A program made the translations under genes and the position numbers. Source: Clostridium sp. C8-1-8 (GTDB lineage: Bacteria > Bacillota > Clostridia > Clostridiales > Clostridiaceae). Taken from it: a DNA stretch of 64,000 nucleotides. Positions 16,908 to 25,868 of this stretch are shown here, in pieces. Location: the NCBI RefSeq assembly GCF_009928445.1, contig NZ_JAABNO010000008.1, positions 62,001 to 126,000 on the forward strand. The letters run 5' to 3'. Every line of letters starts with the position of its first letter. Position 1 is the first letter of the stretch. Below the pieces are notes generated by a model that made no database searches, was not told the DNA's origin, and saw only the letters and a program-made list of their open reading frames with translations.

Positions 16908-18195
16908 TTACTATATCTCCTCTAACCTTCTTTATTTCTTCTTGTAATATGATTGATAGATCATTACTATAGTATTCCCTATCACCTTCAACTCTCTTTA
17001 TTAAGTCTTTATATATAACTGTATAAGGTAAAAGATTATTATTTATATAGTTCACAGCCCTATTAGAAAATACTAAAGACTCTAATAATGAATTACTTGC
17101 CAGTCTATTAGCTCCATGTAGGCCAGTTGAACTTACCTCTCCTGCAGCATAGAGATTTTCCATAGAAGTCCTACAATACATATCTACTTTAATACCACCC
17201 ATAAAGTAGTGCTGAGCAGGAGTTACTGGAATTGCTTCTTTTGTAATATCTACTCCTCTATCCAAACAGCTTCTATAGATATTAGGAAATCTCTTCTTTA
17301 CAAAATCCTTATCTAAATAACTTATATCGAGATACACATGTTTAGATTTACTTTTAAATTCTTCTTCAAGTATAGCCTGTGTTACCTTATCTCTAGGCAA
17401 TAGTTCATTAACAAATCTTTCACCAGCTTTATTTACTAATCTACCGCCTTCTCCTCTCACTGCCTCTGATATTAGAAGTCTTCTCTTATCCTTTATATCT
17501 TCGTAGAAAGCAGTAGGATGAAACTGTATATAATCTAGATTTTCAACCTTAATATTATTCTTAATAGCTATAGCTAAACCATCTCCACTAATCGAATGAA
17601 AATTGGTAGAATTTTTAAAAAGTCCGCCTATACCTCCAGTTGCAATAACTACTGCCTTAGCTATAATATTAAGCTCTTCCTCTCCATTTATAGCTAAAGC
17701 ACCTATGCACTTATTTCTAACAGTAAGTAAATCAGCAAAAAAGCAATTTTCAATTATTCTAACATTAGCTTTCTCTCTAACCTTTTTTGACAACACCTTA
17801 TGGAGCTGCTCTCCAGTATTATCATCGCAATGAACTATTCTATTGACACTATGAGCACCTTCCCTAGTATAAATTAGCTCCCCATCTTTATCTCTATTAA
17901 AGGGCACCTCTAACTGCTCCAGTTTATTAATAGCATTCCTAGATTCCTTGACCAAAATTTCAACTGCTTGTCTTCTATTTTTAAAATTACCTGCAGCTAA
18001 AGTGTCCTTAACATAAGTCTCATAGTCCTCTTCATTTCTAAGCACTGATATGCCGCCTTGAGCTAAATAACTATTACATTCGTTTAAGGTATCTTTAGCC
18101 AATACCATAACATCTAAATCGTCTCTTAAATTTAAAGCAAAATTTAAACCTGTAACTCCAGCACCTATTATTAATACATCAGTATTTAGTATCAT
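16888..18195 (-). CDS. nadB: L-aspartate oxidase
   Basis: About 435 residues. It oxidises L-aspartate to iminoaspartate, the substrate of NadA. The N-terminal FAD-binding motif is VLIIGAGVTGLNFAL; further conserved parts are SYLAQGGISV, REGAHSVNRI, ATGGIGGLFKNSTN, IQFHPTAFY, SEAVRGEGG and the C-terminal AAGEVSSTGLHGANRLASNS. In anaerobes fumarate rather than O2 is the likely electron acceptor. The C-terminal helical domain is somewhat short. The ATG at 18195 follows GAAGGAAGGTAAAAGT; the upstream TTG overlaps that site. It lies 57 bases after nadA, across a dispersed repeat end. Confidence 0.95.
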   Translation of the reverse strand: MILNTDVLIIGAGVTGLNFALNLRDDLDVMVLAKDTLNECNSYLAQGGISVLRNEEDYETYVKDTLAAGNFKNRRQAVEILVKESRNAINKLEQLEVPFNRDKDGELIYTREGAHSVNRIVHCDDNTGEQLHKVLSKKVREKANVRIIENCFFADLLTVRNKCIGALAINGEEELNIIAKAVVIATGGIGGLFKNSTNFHSISGDGLAIAIKNNIKVENLDYIQFHPTAFYEDIKDKRRLLISEAVRGEGGRLVNKAGERFVNELLPRDKVTQAILEEEFKSKSKHVYLDISYLDKDFVKKRFPNIYRSCLDRGVDITKEAIPVTPAQHYFMGGIKVDMYCRTSMENLYAAGEVSSTGLHGANRLASNSLLESLVFSNRAVNYINNNLLPYTVIYKDLIKRVEGDREYYSNDLSIILQEEIKKVRGDIVNELVAL

Positions 18196-18227
18196 ACTTT
18201 TACCTTCCTTCAAAGTTTAAAACTATG

Positions 18228-18257
18228 GTGTTAGTAAAGCACCATGTTGAAATTAAA
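18228..18257 (-). repeat. Repeat C2: solo end of the C/D/E element inside the nad operon
   Basis: TAAAGCACCATGTTGAAATTAA matches the terminal repeat TAAAGTAC...TTGAAATTAA seen at 3317, 42174 and 50088. It starts at the stop codon of nadA and fills most of the nadA-nadB spacer. Confidence 0.6.
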
Positions 18258-19152
18258 TTGAATGCATTTTCATCAAGCAGCTATGAGCTTTAACTCTCAG
18301 TTCTTCATCTAGTTCAATTACGTTTTTGTCGTATAAAAGAGCATCTCTAACATCCTCTAGTGAGGTTTTCTTCATATTAATGCACATTAAGCCGCCTCTA
18401 GGAGTAAAGAATCTTTTCTCAGGATTTCTCTTCTTTAATTCATGAAGCACGCCCTCTTCAGTAGCAATTAAAAAGTTCTTTTTGTCACTAGCAGTTGCAA
18501 AGTCAATTATTTCTGAAGTACTACCTACAAAATCGGCTAAATCTCTTATTTCCTTTTCACACTCTGGATGAGCAAGAACAACTAATCCCTCAATGGTTTC
18601 TTTTGCTTTAAGGATTTCTTCTTCTCTAATCCTCTTATGGGTTATACAGAAGCCTGGCCAAAGTATAATTTCTTTATTAGGAACCTTTTCTTGGATATAA
18701 GAAGCTAAATTCTTATCTGGAAGAAAAATAATTTGGTCATTTTCTAAAGAGTTTATTATTTTTAAAGCATTAGAGGATGTACAACAAATATCACTAACCG
18801 CTTTAACTTCTGCTGATGAATTTATATAACAAACTACAGCAGCCTTAGGATATTTCTCTTTATATTCCAACACCTTTTCTGCAGTAGCCATGTCAGCCAT
18901 AGGACATCCTGCATCTAAAGCTGGTAATAAGACCTTTTTATTAGGTGAAAGTATTTTTGCACTTTCAGCCATAAATTTAACACCACAAAATACTATGGTG
19001 TCTTTATCTGATTCCTTTGCTATTTTACTTAAATAATAAGAGTCACCTATGTAATCTGCTACTTCTTGTACTTCAGGTCTTTGATAATAATGCGCAAGAA
19101 TAATAGCATTCTTTTCCTTTTTAAGTTTTTGTATTTCTTCAGTTATAGTCAT
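18253..19152 (-). CDS. nadA: Quinolinate synthase
   Basis: About 299 residues. It condenses iminoaspartate with dihydroxyacetone phosphate to quinolinate using a [4Fe-4S] cluster. The three repeats of the fold are visible: ILAHYYQRPEVQEVADYIGDS, FCGVKFMAESAKIL with DAGCPMA, and the CCTSSNA region, plus HPECEKE and TEEGVLHELKKRNPEK. Cys at about 80-110 and the C-terminal cysteines supply cluster ligands. I start at the ATG at 19152, four codons inside the first possible start, because GGTGAATATT then serves as the ribosome binding site. It is the first gene of the nad operon. Confidence 0.95.
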   Translation of the reverse strand: MTITEEIQKLKKEKNAIILAHYYQRPEVQEVADYIGDSYYLSKIAKESDKDTIVFCGVKFMAESAKILSPNKKVLLPALDAGCPMADMATAEKVLEYKEKYPKAAVVCYINSSAEVKAVSDICCTSSNALKIINSLENDQIIFLPDKNLASYIQEKVPNKEIILWPGFCITHKRIREEEILKAKETIEGLVVLAHPECEKEIRDLADFVGSTSEIIDFATASDKKNFLIATEEGVLHELKKRNPEKRFFTPRGGLMCINMKKTSLEDVRDALLYDKNVIELDEELRVKAHSCLMKMHSI

Positions 19153-19175
19153 AATATTCACCATTCCTTTACAGA

Positions 19176-19185
19176 TGTATATACA
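19176..19185. promoter_or_regulatory. Palindromic operator candidate of the nad operon
   Basis: TGTATATACA is a perfect 10-bp palindrome between the predicted transcription start and the nadA start codon. A repressor here would block early transcription. NiaR-type NAD repressors use short palindromes in Firmicutes, but I cannot confirm that this is one. Confidence 0.4.
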
Positions 19186-19198
19186 CTAGCATATATAA

Positions 19199-19227
19199 AA
19201 TATACCATTATATTGCTTCTCGTTCAA
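19199..19227 (-). promoter_or_regulatory. Sigma-A-type promoter of nadA-nadB-nadC
   Basis: On the minus strand TTGAAC (19222-19227) and TATATT (19199-19204) are separated by exactly 17 bases. The predicted start lies about 40 bases before nadA. This gives the nad genes their own promoter downstream of mraY. Confidence 0.55.
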
Positions 19228-19261
19228 GTAAAAGGTTAATTTTATGTTAAGTTCTAAGCTT

Positions 19262-20221
19262 CTAGAAGAGTATAAATGCAACTAATCCTACTATGCATAA
19301 TACAGCTGTAGCTAAAGAAAACAGAGTTACTATATATGTCTCAGAAAATCCTGAAAGTTCAAAAGAATGGTGTATTGGTGCCATTTTAAAAACTCTTTTT
19401 CCTGTTAGCTTAAAAACAAATATCTGTATAAATGTAGTTAAGGTTTCTATCATATATATTGCTCCTACAATTGGTATTATCAAAGGAAGTTTCAATACAA
19501 TAGCAATGGAAGCAATAAAGCCTCCTAAAGCAAGAGAACCTGTATCGCCCATGATTATCTTAGCAGGATATAAATTAAATCGTAGGAATCCTACTAAGGA
19601 AGCAACTAGCGCTGAGCAAACTACTGCTAGATGACTTTTCTCACTTAATAAACATACTGAAGCAAAAAATATAACCACTAGCATTGTAACTGTACCAGCT
19701 AAACCATCTAATCCATCAGTTAAATTCACTGCGTTAGTCACTGTAGTATAAAAGAACAAAATAAAAGGTATATAGAAAACACCTAGATTAATGGTTCGCC
19801 CCATAAATGGTACAATTATAGATCCATCTAACGCTAACCTATGAGTTATGAAATAAGTTAAATATAAGGAGGCCACCCCCATTAAAATTAATTTCTGCAA
19901 TATAGTTAATCCTTCATTTCTCTTTTTAAAGGTCTTTAGTGCATCATCTATAAAGCCTATGGCTCCAAAAATCAAAAAGGAATATAGTACAAATCTCACT
20001 TCGTTATTAAAGTCTTTAACCATAATAACAGAGGTTACAATAGTAGCTAATATAAATATGAAGCCACCAAAATGTGGTGTACCTGCCTTTTTCAAATGTT
20101 TTTTAGGTTGCCCTTCTCTTATGTATTGTCCAATTTTTTCTTTTCTTAAAAAAGGGATTATTATTCTCCCTAAAATAATTGATAAAAAGAATGAAAAGAT
20201 TATTGATGTTAATAATTCCAT
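19262..20221 (-). CDS. mraY: Phospho-N-acetylmuramoyl-pentapeptide-transferase family protein
   Basis: A 319-residue membrane protein of the polyprenyl-phosphate GlcNAc/MurNAc-phosphotransferase family with ten predicted helices. It should form lipid I from UDP-MurNAc-pentapeptide and undecaprenyl phosphate. Diagnostic features are GTPHFGG, the DD pair in GFIDDALKTFKKRN, NLTDGLDGLAGT, MGDTGSLALGG and the histidine motif APIHHSFELSG. The last usually reads HHHFE, so the third His is Ser here. It stands outside any cell-division cluster, next to the nad operon and divergent from the XRE gene. The ATG follows AAGGAAGTAATATTAA. MraY is the best call; a paralogue using another sugar nucleotide is possible. 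Confidence 0.85.
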   Translation of the reverse strand: MELLTSIIFSFFLSIILGRIIIPFLRKEKIGQYIREGQPKKHLKKAGTPHFGGFIFILATIVTSVIMVKDFNNEVRFVLYSFLIFGAIGFIDDALKTFKKRNEGLTILQKLILMGVASLYLTYFITHRLALDGSIIVPFMGRTINLGVFYIPFILFFYTTVTNAVNLTDGLDGLAGTVTMLVVIFFASVCLLSEKSHLAVVCSALVASLVGFLRFNLYPAKIIMGDTGSLALGGFIASIAIVLKLPLIIPIVGAIYMIETLTTFIQIFVFKLTGKRVFKMAPIHHSFELSGFSETYIVTLFSLATAVLCIVGLVAFILF

Positions 20222-20421
20222 TTAATATTACTTCCTTTCAAAACCTATAGTTTATGATAATAATTATGTAGTTCTTTAAAATCCATAATTATGGTAATAT
20301 ATAAGTTGTTATTACTCAATAATTCTATTTGAAGATACAATAAACTTGAAATAATAATGATTTGACTTGAATATTATTCAACTATAACTTGAATAAGGAT
20401 AGAAGATATGGAGGTTCTAAA

Positions 20422-21267
20422 TTGAATTCAAAAGTACAGATTGAAAATAGAGATCAACTAAAGGATAAATACGAAAATAAAACTTCGCAGACCCTAAATG
20501 ATTTGAACAAAATAAAATTTATAAAAAATACGCTTTATGATGATATATCTAATGTATTTATATATAATTTGAAGAAACTAATTCAACTAGAAGGTACACA
20601 AAAAAAGCTGGCAAAAAAGATTGGAGTATCTGAGGATTTACTTTCTAAATATAAATCTGGAGATGCATTCCCATCTATAGAAACTTTGGTTTATATATGT
20701 AAAGTCTATAATCTTAAATTGGATATATTTATAAGTCAGAATATCTCCGCTATGGATTTAGAAAATATTGAAAAAGGGTTGAGCTTAGAAGTCCATATGT
20801 TTGATAAACAGTATTATTGCTACTTTCTATCAACAAACATAAGTAAAGAAGGAGCCATACATGAAGGTCTTATAGAAATTGAAGAAGATAAGGCTTTTTT
20901 TAAGATTATGTCTAGAAATTCAATCATGAAAAGCTTCTCTGGCAATATAAACACTACAGAAAAGCTACTTTCTTTTGATTTACATAGCAGCGAAGACGGT
21001 ATTTGCTATATCAACATGATAAAACCTAACGTAAACAAAGATAAATATATGGGAGGCCTTTCATTACTGTTCTTACCTTCAGATGCTAATAGCAAGCCTT
21101 GCTGCCAAAAGCTTTTATTTAGTAAGAAGAGAATCGATAGAACAGCCCATTATGAAAGTTTAAAAAACATTTTAAGTTTTCAACTAGATACAAACAATTT
21201 CGGCAACATTAAGCTATCCTCCTATGAGGATGAAAAAGCCTATAACTTTATTGAACAGCTGGATTAG
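20422..21267 (+). CDS. XRE-family helix-turn-helix regulator with long C-terminal domain
   Basis: About 281 residues. A Cro/C1-type helix-turn-helix lies at about residues 50-105, with QKKLAKKIGVSEDLLSKYKSG as the two recognition helices. The 170-residue C-terminal part is rich in beta strands (CYFLSTNISKEGAIHEGLIEI), which suggests a sensor or oligomerisation domain; I do not recognise it. The TTG at 20422 is preceded by TATGGAGGTTCTAAA, better than the TTG at 20389. It is divergent from mraY and convergent with the arabinan genes, so it could regulate either. Confidence 0.75.
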   Translation: MNSKVQIENRDQLKDKYENKTSQTLNDLNKIKFIKNTLYDDISNVFIYNLKKLIQLEGTQKKLAKKIGVSEDLLSKYKSGDAFPSIETLVYICKVYNLKLDIFISQNISAMDLENIEKGLSLEVHMFDKQYYCYFLSTNISKEGAIHEGLIEIEEDKAFFKIMSRNSIMKSFSGNINTTEKLLSFDLHSSEDGICYINMIKPNVNKDKYMGGLSLLFLPSDANSKPCCQKLLFSKKRIDRTAHYESLKNILSFQLDTNNFGNIKLSSYEDEKAYNFIEQLD

Positions 21268-21367
21268 AATCAACGCTTAACCATTAATAAGTATTATTTT
21301 TTCATATTGATTTAAGCCCATTTCCCATAATGCTAAAAAACTTTTTCTAGCATAGAAATGTGTAAAG

Positions 21368-21400
21368 AAAAAACTCGCTGAAATGTGTTCAACGAGTTTT
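21368..21400. terminator. Terminator between XRE gene and GH43 gene
   Basis: AAAACTCGCTGAA pairs with TTCAACGAGTTTT around ATGTG, with an A-run before it and T residues after it. It can act on both convergent transcripts. Confidence 0.8.
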
Positions 21401-21436
21401 CCTTATATTAATTGTTTGAGCTATAATGAACTATCA

Positions 21437-24400
21437 TTAAATCATCTTTTTTCTTCTAGTAGTAACTGCAACAATACCTAAGGCTATAAGTGCTAATCCA
21501 CTTAATACTAAGAAGCTGCTTCCTGCTAAACTACCAGTCTTAGGAAGAACTGTAGTTATATTTGCATTACTAGCATTAGTGTTTTTTTCAGCAATTATAA
21601 ATTTACTAAAATGAGGTGTCTTAAAGGTTACTTTATTTCCACTAACTGAGGATTCCATAACTTCATAGGTTTTAGCATTTTCATTATAATAAAATACTCC
21701 TAAGTTGTTTTTATCTAAACCTTTAAGCTCATCATCACTTAAATTTATAGTTATTTCAGCAGAACCACTTGCAAAATTGTGAATTGAAGTGTTTGAGCTA
21801 TTATCAACTACTTGAAGCTCATATCCAAAAACCTTCTTTAATCCTTTTATGTTCTTTGTTATATCACTATTACTTTCCACTTTTGTTCTTAAAACAATTT
21901 TAGAACCAGCTTTAAGTAATGTCTTATCGATTGTATTGAAAGGTAGCTTAATACTCTCATAGCTTCCTATATTTATAGTAAGACTTCCGCTACCATCTCT
22001 GATAGAAGCTATATCACTTATAGTTAATTCAGTTGTATTCTCAGCTGCTTTACTGTCCAAATTAATAACATTTTCACCATTTTTATTATTAACGGATTTT
22101 ACTTCAACTGGTAATACATTGTTTGATACTGAGCCCACAACTACTTTTTCACTGGTTACTGAAGTATTTCCATTAGTAGAGATACTGTTACCTGTAGTAT
22201 TAGTATTTCCTTCTGTTCCTTTATCAACTACAACTATGTCATTGCCTGTTTTTGAACCATTATCAGTAGGCTTAGTACTGTTATCTCCTGGCTTAGTATT
22301 TACTTCAGTACTTGTGTTATCTACAGGATTATTATTTACTTCCGGGCTTGTGTTATTGCCATTATCTTTAGCTTCAGAAGTCTGTCCACTAATATTTATA
22401 TCTAAGAAGGCTGTGACTGCTGATCCATCCTTTGCAGTTGCCATAACTCTAACAACGCCATCTTTAACAGCAGTTAAAACTCCATTATCAGATATTACTG
22501 CAAGCTCTGTAGCTTTGCCTTCAGAGTCAGTAACAGACCATGCTACTGAGTTATCACTAGCGTAATCTGGAGTAACGGTAGTAGAAAGCTCCAACTTTCC
22601 ACCTTTTTCACTTATATTAGTCTTATTATCCTTAGTTGATATCTTTATATTTGTTACCTTAGTTTTAATTGCTTCAAATTGTTTACCCCATATTTCAGTA
22701 TTATCTTGATTATATCCAGTATAAACCAAGGTTGGTCTCCAATTTTCAAAGTCCCAAGCTGGTAATACCTTTACCGTATCAACCCAATACTCTCCTGGTG
22801 CATTTACTGGATCATAATAATGAAGTTTAAGCACATTATCTCCAGAAAGCTCCCAGTAGTTCTTACTTGTTTCATCGTTTATCTTACCATCAGCAAATAA
22901 AGTTATATCACTTGATGTAATCTTGTTATTGTTAAGTCTGTTTTGAACTATTGTTTGCCACTTTCCTGCAATTAAACTTTTGTCTATTTTTTGTTCTTTC
23001 TCTCCAGCATATCTTTCAGGAGATACCATTGGCTTACCATCTTCAGTCCAAACTATCTTTCTTACTTGTAAATATGCCCAGTTCTTATCAGCTCCACCTC
23101 TTGCGTGATGCACTAGATAAAAATCTCCGTTATCATTAAGAACTGAGTTATGACCTGGAGCAATCCAACCTGGATCGTTGCCAAAAGCATAGCTACCTAT
23201 GAACTTTGTTCCTATGTCATATAAATTAGGTGAAGTTGTATCTAAAAGTGATCTGCCATTAAAATCAGTATATGGTCCATCTATACTATCAGACCAGCCT
23301 ACTCTTACATTGTAGTCAGTGGCCAAATCGTCATAAGACATAAATAGATAATACTTTTTGAATTGAGGATTATAAATCACATAAGGTGCTTCCATGTTCT
23401 TTCTATTGCCAGTAGCACCAATTTGTTTGCCTTGTCCTGGTGTCACAAGTTTTCCAGTGTTTTTATCTATTTTAGATACAAATATTCCTCCAAAATAAGA
23501 TCCATACACAAGGTGTAAATCACCATTAGCATCGGTAACTATATTAGGATCTAAGGCATTATCTTTGCTTACACCACCCTTGGTCTTATACACTTCCCCT
23601 TGATCTGTCCATGGACCTTCTAAGGACTTACTTGTAGCAAGGCCTATAAAGGAATTGTTACTACCAAATTCTGAAACTGTATAATATAGATAGTATGTAT
23701 CATTTACTTTAGTTACGTCTGGTGCCCACATATTTTCAGCTTTAGGAGCCCATGCTTTAGCTGCTGCAGGTATTTCACTAAATACTCTTCCAACCCATTG
23801 CCAAGTAATTAAGTCTTTAGATTTTCTTACCTGAAGCCCAACACCAGTAGGACCTCCAACTTTATAATCTGTTGAAAATACGTAATACCAATCTCCGTCC
23901 TTATAAATCGATGGGTCATGCGTATTATTTGCTCCCCAAGCTGATTCATTATTTATGTTTTCAACATCGTACATTAACTGTTCAGCTGGTGCAGTTGGAC
24001 ATATCTCTGCCAACTTTTTATTTTCTACATCATCTTGGTTTGTAATATTTATATTACAGTTAACCGTAACTTCATTATTTTCTTTGGATGTAACTGTAAC
24101 AATTATATTTCCGTTCTTTCTTGCTCTAACTACTCCGTTTTCATCAACAGTTGCAATATTAGTTGCTTTTCCATTGGAATCTGTCAATGACCAAGTAACA
24201 GATTTATCTGTAGCATTCTCTGGTAAAATACTAGGAACCAATTGTAAAGTTCCACCTTTTGTATTTATTGAACTCTTTCCATCTTGGCTATTTACAGTTA
24301 ATCCGTTTACTTTTTGTATAACCGTAACTTTTAAGGTTCCATAGACTTTAGCATCACTATTTAATGTAGCTATTACATTTACAGTTCCAGCTTTATTACT

Positions 24401-25324
24401 CTTAAGTAAACCATCAGAATCAATCTCTGCTATATCAGTATCTTTGCCATCCACACCTTTAACTGACCAGTTAACTTTTTCATTCATTGGTCTTACTAAT
24501 GCTGATATCAGTAAAGTATCTCCGATCTTTGTTATCTTATTTTCTGAGTTGCTGCTTAGTTCTATAGTCTTACCTACTACAACATTGCTAAGACTAGCTA
24601 CTTCTTCTTTTGATAATGCTCTATTATATATTCTGAATTCATCTAACTTCGCATGTAAATAAGGATCTGTAAACTTAGATTTACCTATATAGCTTTCCAC
24701 TGCATTCTTTAAGTCGCTAGGCTTATTTGTAACATCATTTTTTCTAGATACTTCTGTTCCATTCTCATAATATATTAATGTGTTATTTGATAGAGTAACT
24801 GCTATGTTAATCCACTGGTCATTTACTTGCTGGCCAACTTGTCCCAAATCTTGAGGACTAGAATTTGCATTTATACCTATATGTCTATTTTTACTTAAGA
24901 AAAAGAAATTATTTGTATCTTTTCCTAGGTCAAAAACTCTTTCCCAATCTGACGAGTTACTGCTATACTTTATCCATGTTGATATAGTAATTTCATTTAA
25001 ATCATCTAATACATTGCTTGGAAGTTTTACATAACCATTTCCATCCAAATTCAATCCTTTACCAAACTTTCCATCATCACTAACACTGGCTGAACCTACT
25101 AGCGTACCTAGGTTATTGTTTCCTGAAACATCAGAAATCACATTGTTTTTACTTCCCTCAAAGGTATAGTAAAGCTTAAGTCCATTCTTTAAATTATCTT
25201 CTGAACTTATATTACTATTTACAGCAGTTTCTTCGTTGGTAGCAGCCTTTACTAAAACTGTACCAGAAAAAGTATTTAACACTACAACTAATGAAGTAAT
25301 ACAACTTAATACTTTTCTAAACAA
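21437..25324 (-). CDS. Cell-wall-anchored GH43 endo-arabinanase with LamG and Ig-like domains
   Basis: A 1295-residue secreted enzyme predicted to cut arabinan side chains of pectin. Order: signal peptide (1-28); LamG-type jellyroll (about 45-245); two Big_2 Ig-like repeats (about 255-335 and 340-428); GH43 five-bladed propeller (about 455-780) with candidate catalytic residues Asp470 in THDPSIYKDG, Asp592 in LDPNI and Glu645 in NMEAPYVI; GH43 C-terminal beta domain (about 785-885); a third Big_2 (about 890-980); an Asn/Thr-rich wall spacer (about 983-1060); a conserved beta domain (about 1065-1240); and a sortase signal with LPKTG at 1260, a hydrophobic run and RRKK. The start is TTG after ATAGGGGGAAAGAGAT. 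It is 60-80% similar by eye to the C-terminal half of the neighbouring giant gene and has a near-identical promoter. Confidence 0.92.
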   Translation of the reverse strand: MFRKVLSCITSLVVVLNTFSGTVLVKAATNEETAVNSNISSEDNLKNGLKLYYTFEGSKNNVISDVSGNNNLGTLVGSASVSDDGKFGKGLNLDGNGYVKLPSNVLDDLNEITISTWIKYSSNSSDWERVFDLGKDTNNFFFLSKNRHIGINANSSPQDLGQVGQQVNDQWINIAVTLSNNTLIYYENGTEVSRKNDVTNKPSDLKNAVESYIGKSKFTDPYLHAKLDEFRIYNRALSKEEVASLSNVVVGKTIELSSNSENKITKIGDTLLISALVRPMNEKVNWSVKGVDGKDTDIAEIDSDGLLKSNKAGTVNVIATLNSDAKVYGTLKVTVIQKVNGLTVNSQDGKSSINTKGGTLQLVPSILPENATDKSVTWSLTDSNGKATNIATVDENGVVRARKNGNIIVTVTSKENNEVTVNCNINITNQDDVENKKLAEICPTAPAEQLMYDVENINNESAWGANNTHDPSIYKDGDWYYVFSTDYKVGGPTGVGLQVRKSKDLITWQWVGRVFSEIPAAAKAWAPKAENMWAPDVTKVNDTYYLYYTVSEFGSNNSFIGLATSKSLEGPWTDQGEVYKTKGGVSKDNALDPNIVTDANGDLHLVYGSYFGGIFVSKIDKNTGKLVTPGQGKQIGATGNRKNMEAPYVIYNPQFKKYYLFMSYDDLATDYNVRVGWSDSIDGPYTDFNGRSLLDTTSPNLYDIGTKFIGSYAFGNDPGWIAPGHNSVLNDNGDFYLVHHARGGADKNWAYLQVRKIVWTEDGKPMVSPERYAGEKEQKIDKSLIAGKWQTIVQNRLNNNKITSSDITLFADGKINDETSKNYWELSGDNVLKLHYYDPVNAPGEYWVDTVKVLPAWDFENWRPTLVYTGYNQDNTEIWGKQFEAIKTKVTNIKISTKDNKTNISEKGGKLELSTTVTPDYASDNSVAWSVTDSEGKATELAVISDNGVLTAVKDGVVRVMATAKDGSAVTAFLDINISGQTSEAKDNGNNTSPEVNNNPVDNTSTEVNTKPGDNSTKPTDNGSKTGNDIVVVDKGTEGNTNTTGNSISTNGNTSVTSEKVVVGSVSNNVLPVEVKSVNNKNGENVINLDSKAAENTTELTISDIASIRDGSGSLTINIGSYESIKLPFNTIDKTLLKAGSKIVLRTKVESNSDITKNIKGLKKVFGYELQVVDNSSNTSIHNFASGSAEITINLSDDELKGLDKNNLGVFYYNENAKTYEVMESSVSGNKVTFKTPHFSKFIIAEKNTNASNANITTVLPKTGSLAGSSFLVLSGLALIALGIVAVTTRRKKMI

Positions 25325-25429
25325 ATCTCTTTCCCCCTATAGTAGTTAATCAATAATATTTTTGTGCCGCCTTCTTTTCACAAAAGAATAAAACACCACC
25401 ACCTTATACTTAATTGTTAGAAACCAGTG

Positions 25430-25443
25430 AAAATCTTTTATCT
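25430..25443 (-). promoter_or_regulatory. Conserved leader motif upstream of the GH43 gene
   Basis: TTTTCACTGGTTTC on the minus strand, followed after 14 bases by AAGGTGGT, recurs at nearly the same distance from the start codon in the neighbouring giant gene (33095-33108). The spacer between them is not conserved, which points to a cis-acting DNA or RNA site. Confidence 0.5.
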
Positions 25444-25559
25444 CAATAAATTGGATAATTACAAAAAAACCAATTTTAAAATTATTTACACTAATAAAAG
25501 ATAGCCACCAAATTAATACTTAAAAAATGCTAAGAATTACTACTATAACTAAACTGCGA

Positions 25560-25573
25560 TTATAACGTTTACA
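25560..25573 (-). promoter_or_regulatory. CcpA cre-like site
   Basis: TGTAAACGTTATAA matches 13 of 14 positions of the cre consensus TGWAANCGNTNWCA. It lies about 60 bases downstream of the predicted transcription start, where bound CcpA would act as a roadblock. This fits glucose repression of a polysaccharide hydrolase. Confidence 0.55.
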
Positions 25574-25632
25574 AAGTATGTCTAAGATTTTGTTTATCTT
25601 TATTTAAACCATTTCACTTGTTTCTAAACAAA

Positions 25633-25661
25633 ATTATATTAAAGTTGTTTCTATAAGTCAA
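25633..25661 (-). promoter_or_regulatory. Sigma-A promoter of the GH43 gene
   Basis: TTGACT (25656-25661) and TATAAT (25633-25638) on the minus strand with 17-bp spacing. The downstream TTTAGAAACAAGTGAAATG is shared with the promoter at 33322. The 5' untranslated leader would be about 300 bases. The rest of the 540-base gap is AT-rich and contains no gene. Confidence 0.75.
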
Positions 25662-25800
25662 TTTATTATTTAGCATCTTTTAAATTATTTTAAAAAAGTG
25701 TATAACATTCCTAACCACTTAATGAAATTTCTCACATTTTATACATTAATTCTTTAGGTTTAGATAACAAAAATTTTATACTGTTCCAAAGAATTAAGCA

Positions 25801-25851
25801 AAGGAGCCCTTAAGTCTGCCGTATTGTCTTCGGCATTATTAAGAGCTCCTT
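25801..25851 (-). terminator. Terminator of the giant GH51-GH43 gene
   Basis: AAGGAGC...TTAA pairs with TTAAGAGCTCCTT, with an inner GCCG/CGGC stem, followed on the minus strand by a short, weak T-tract. It lies close after the stop codon. Confidence 0.6.
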
Positions 25852-25868
25852 ATTTTTATTTAATTTTA

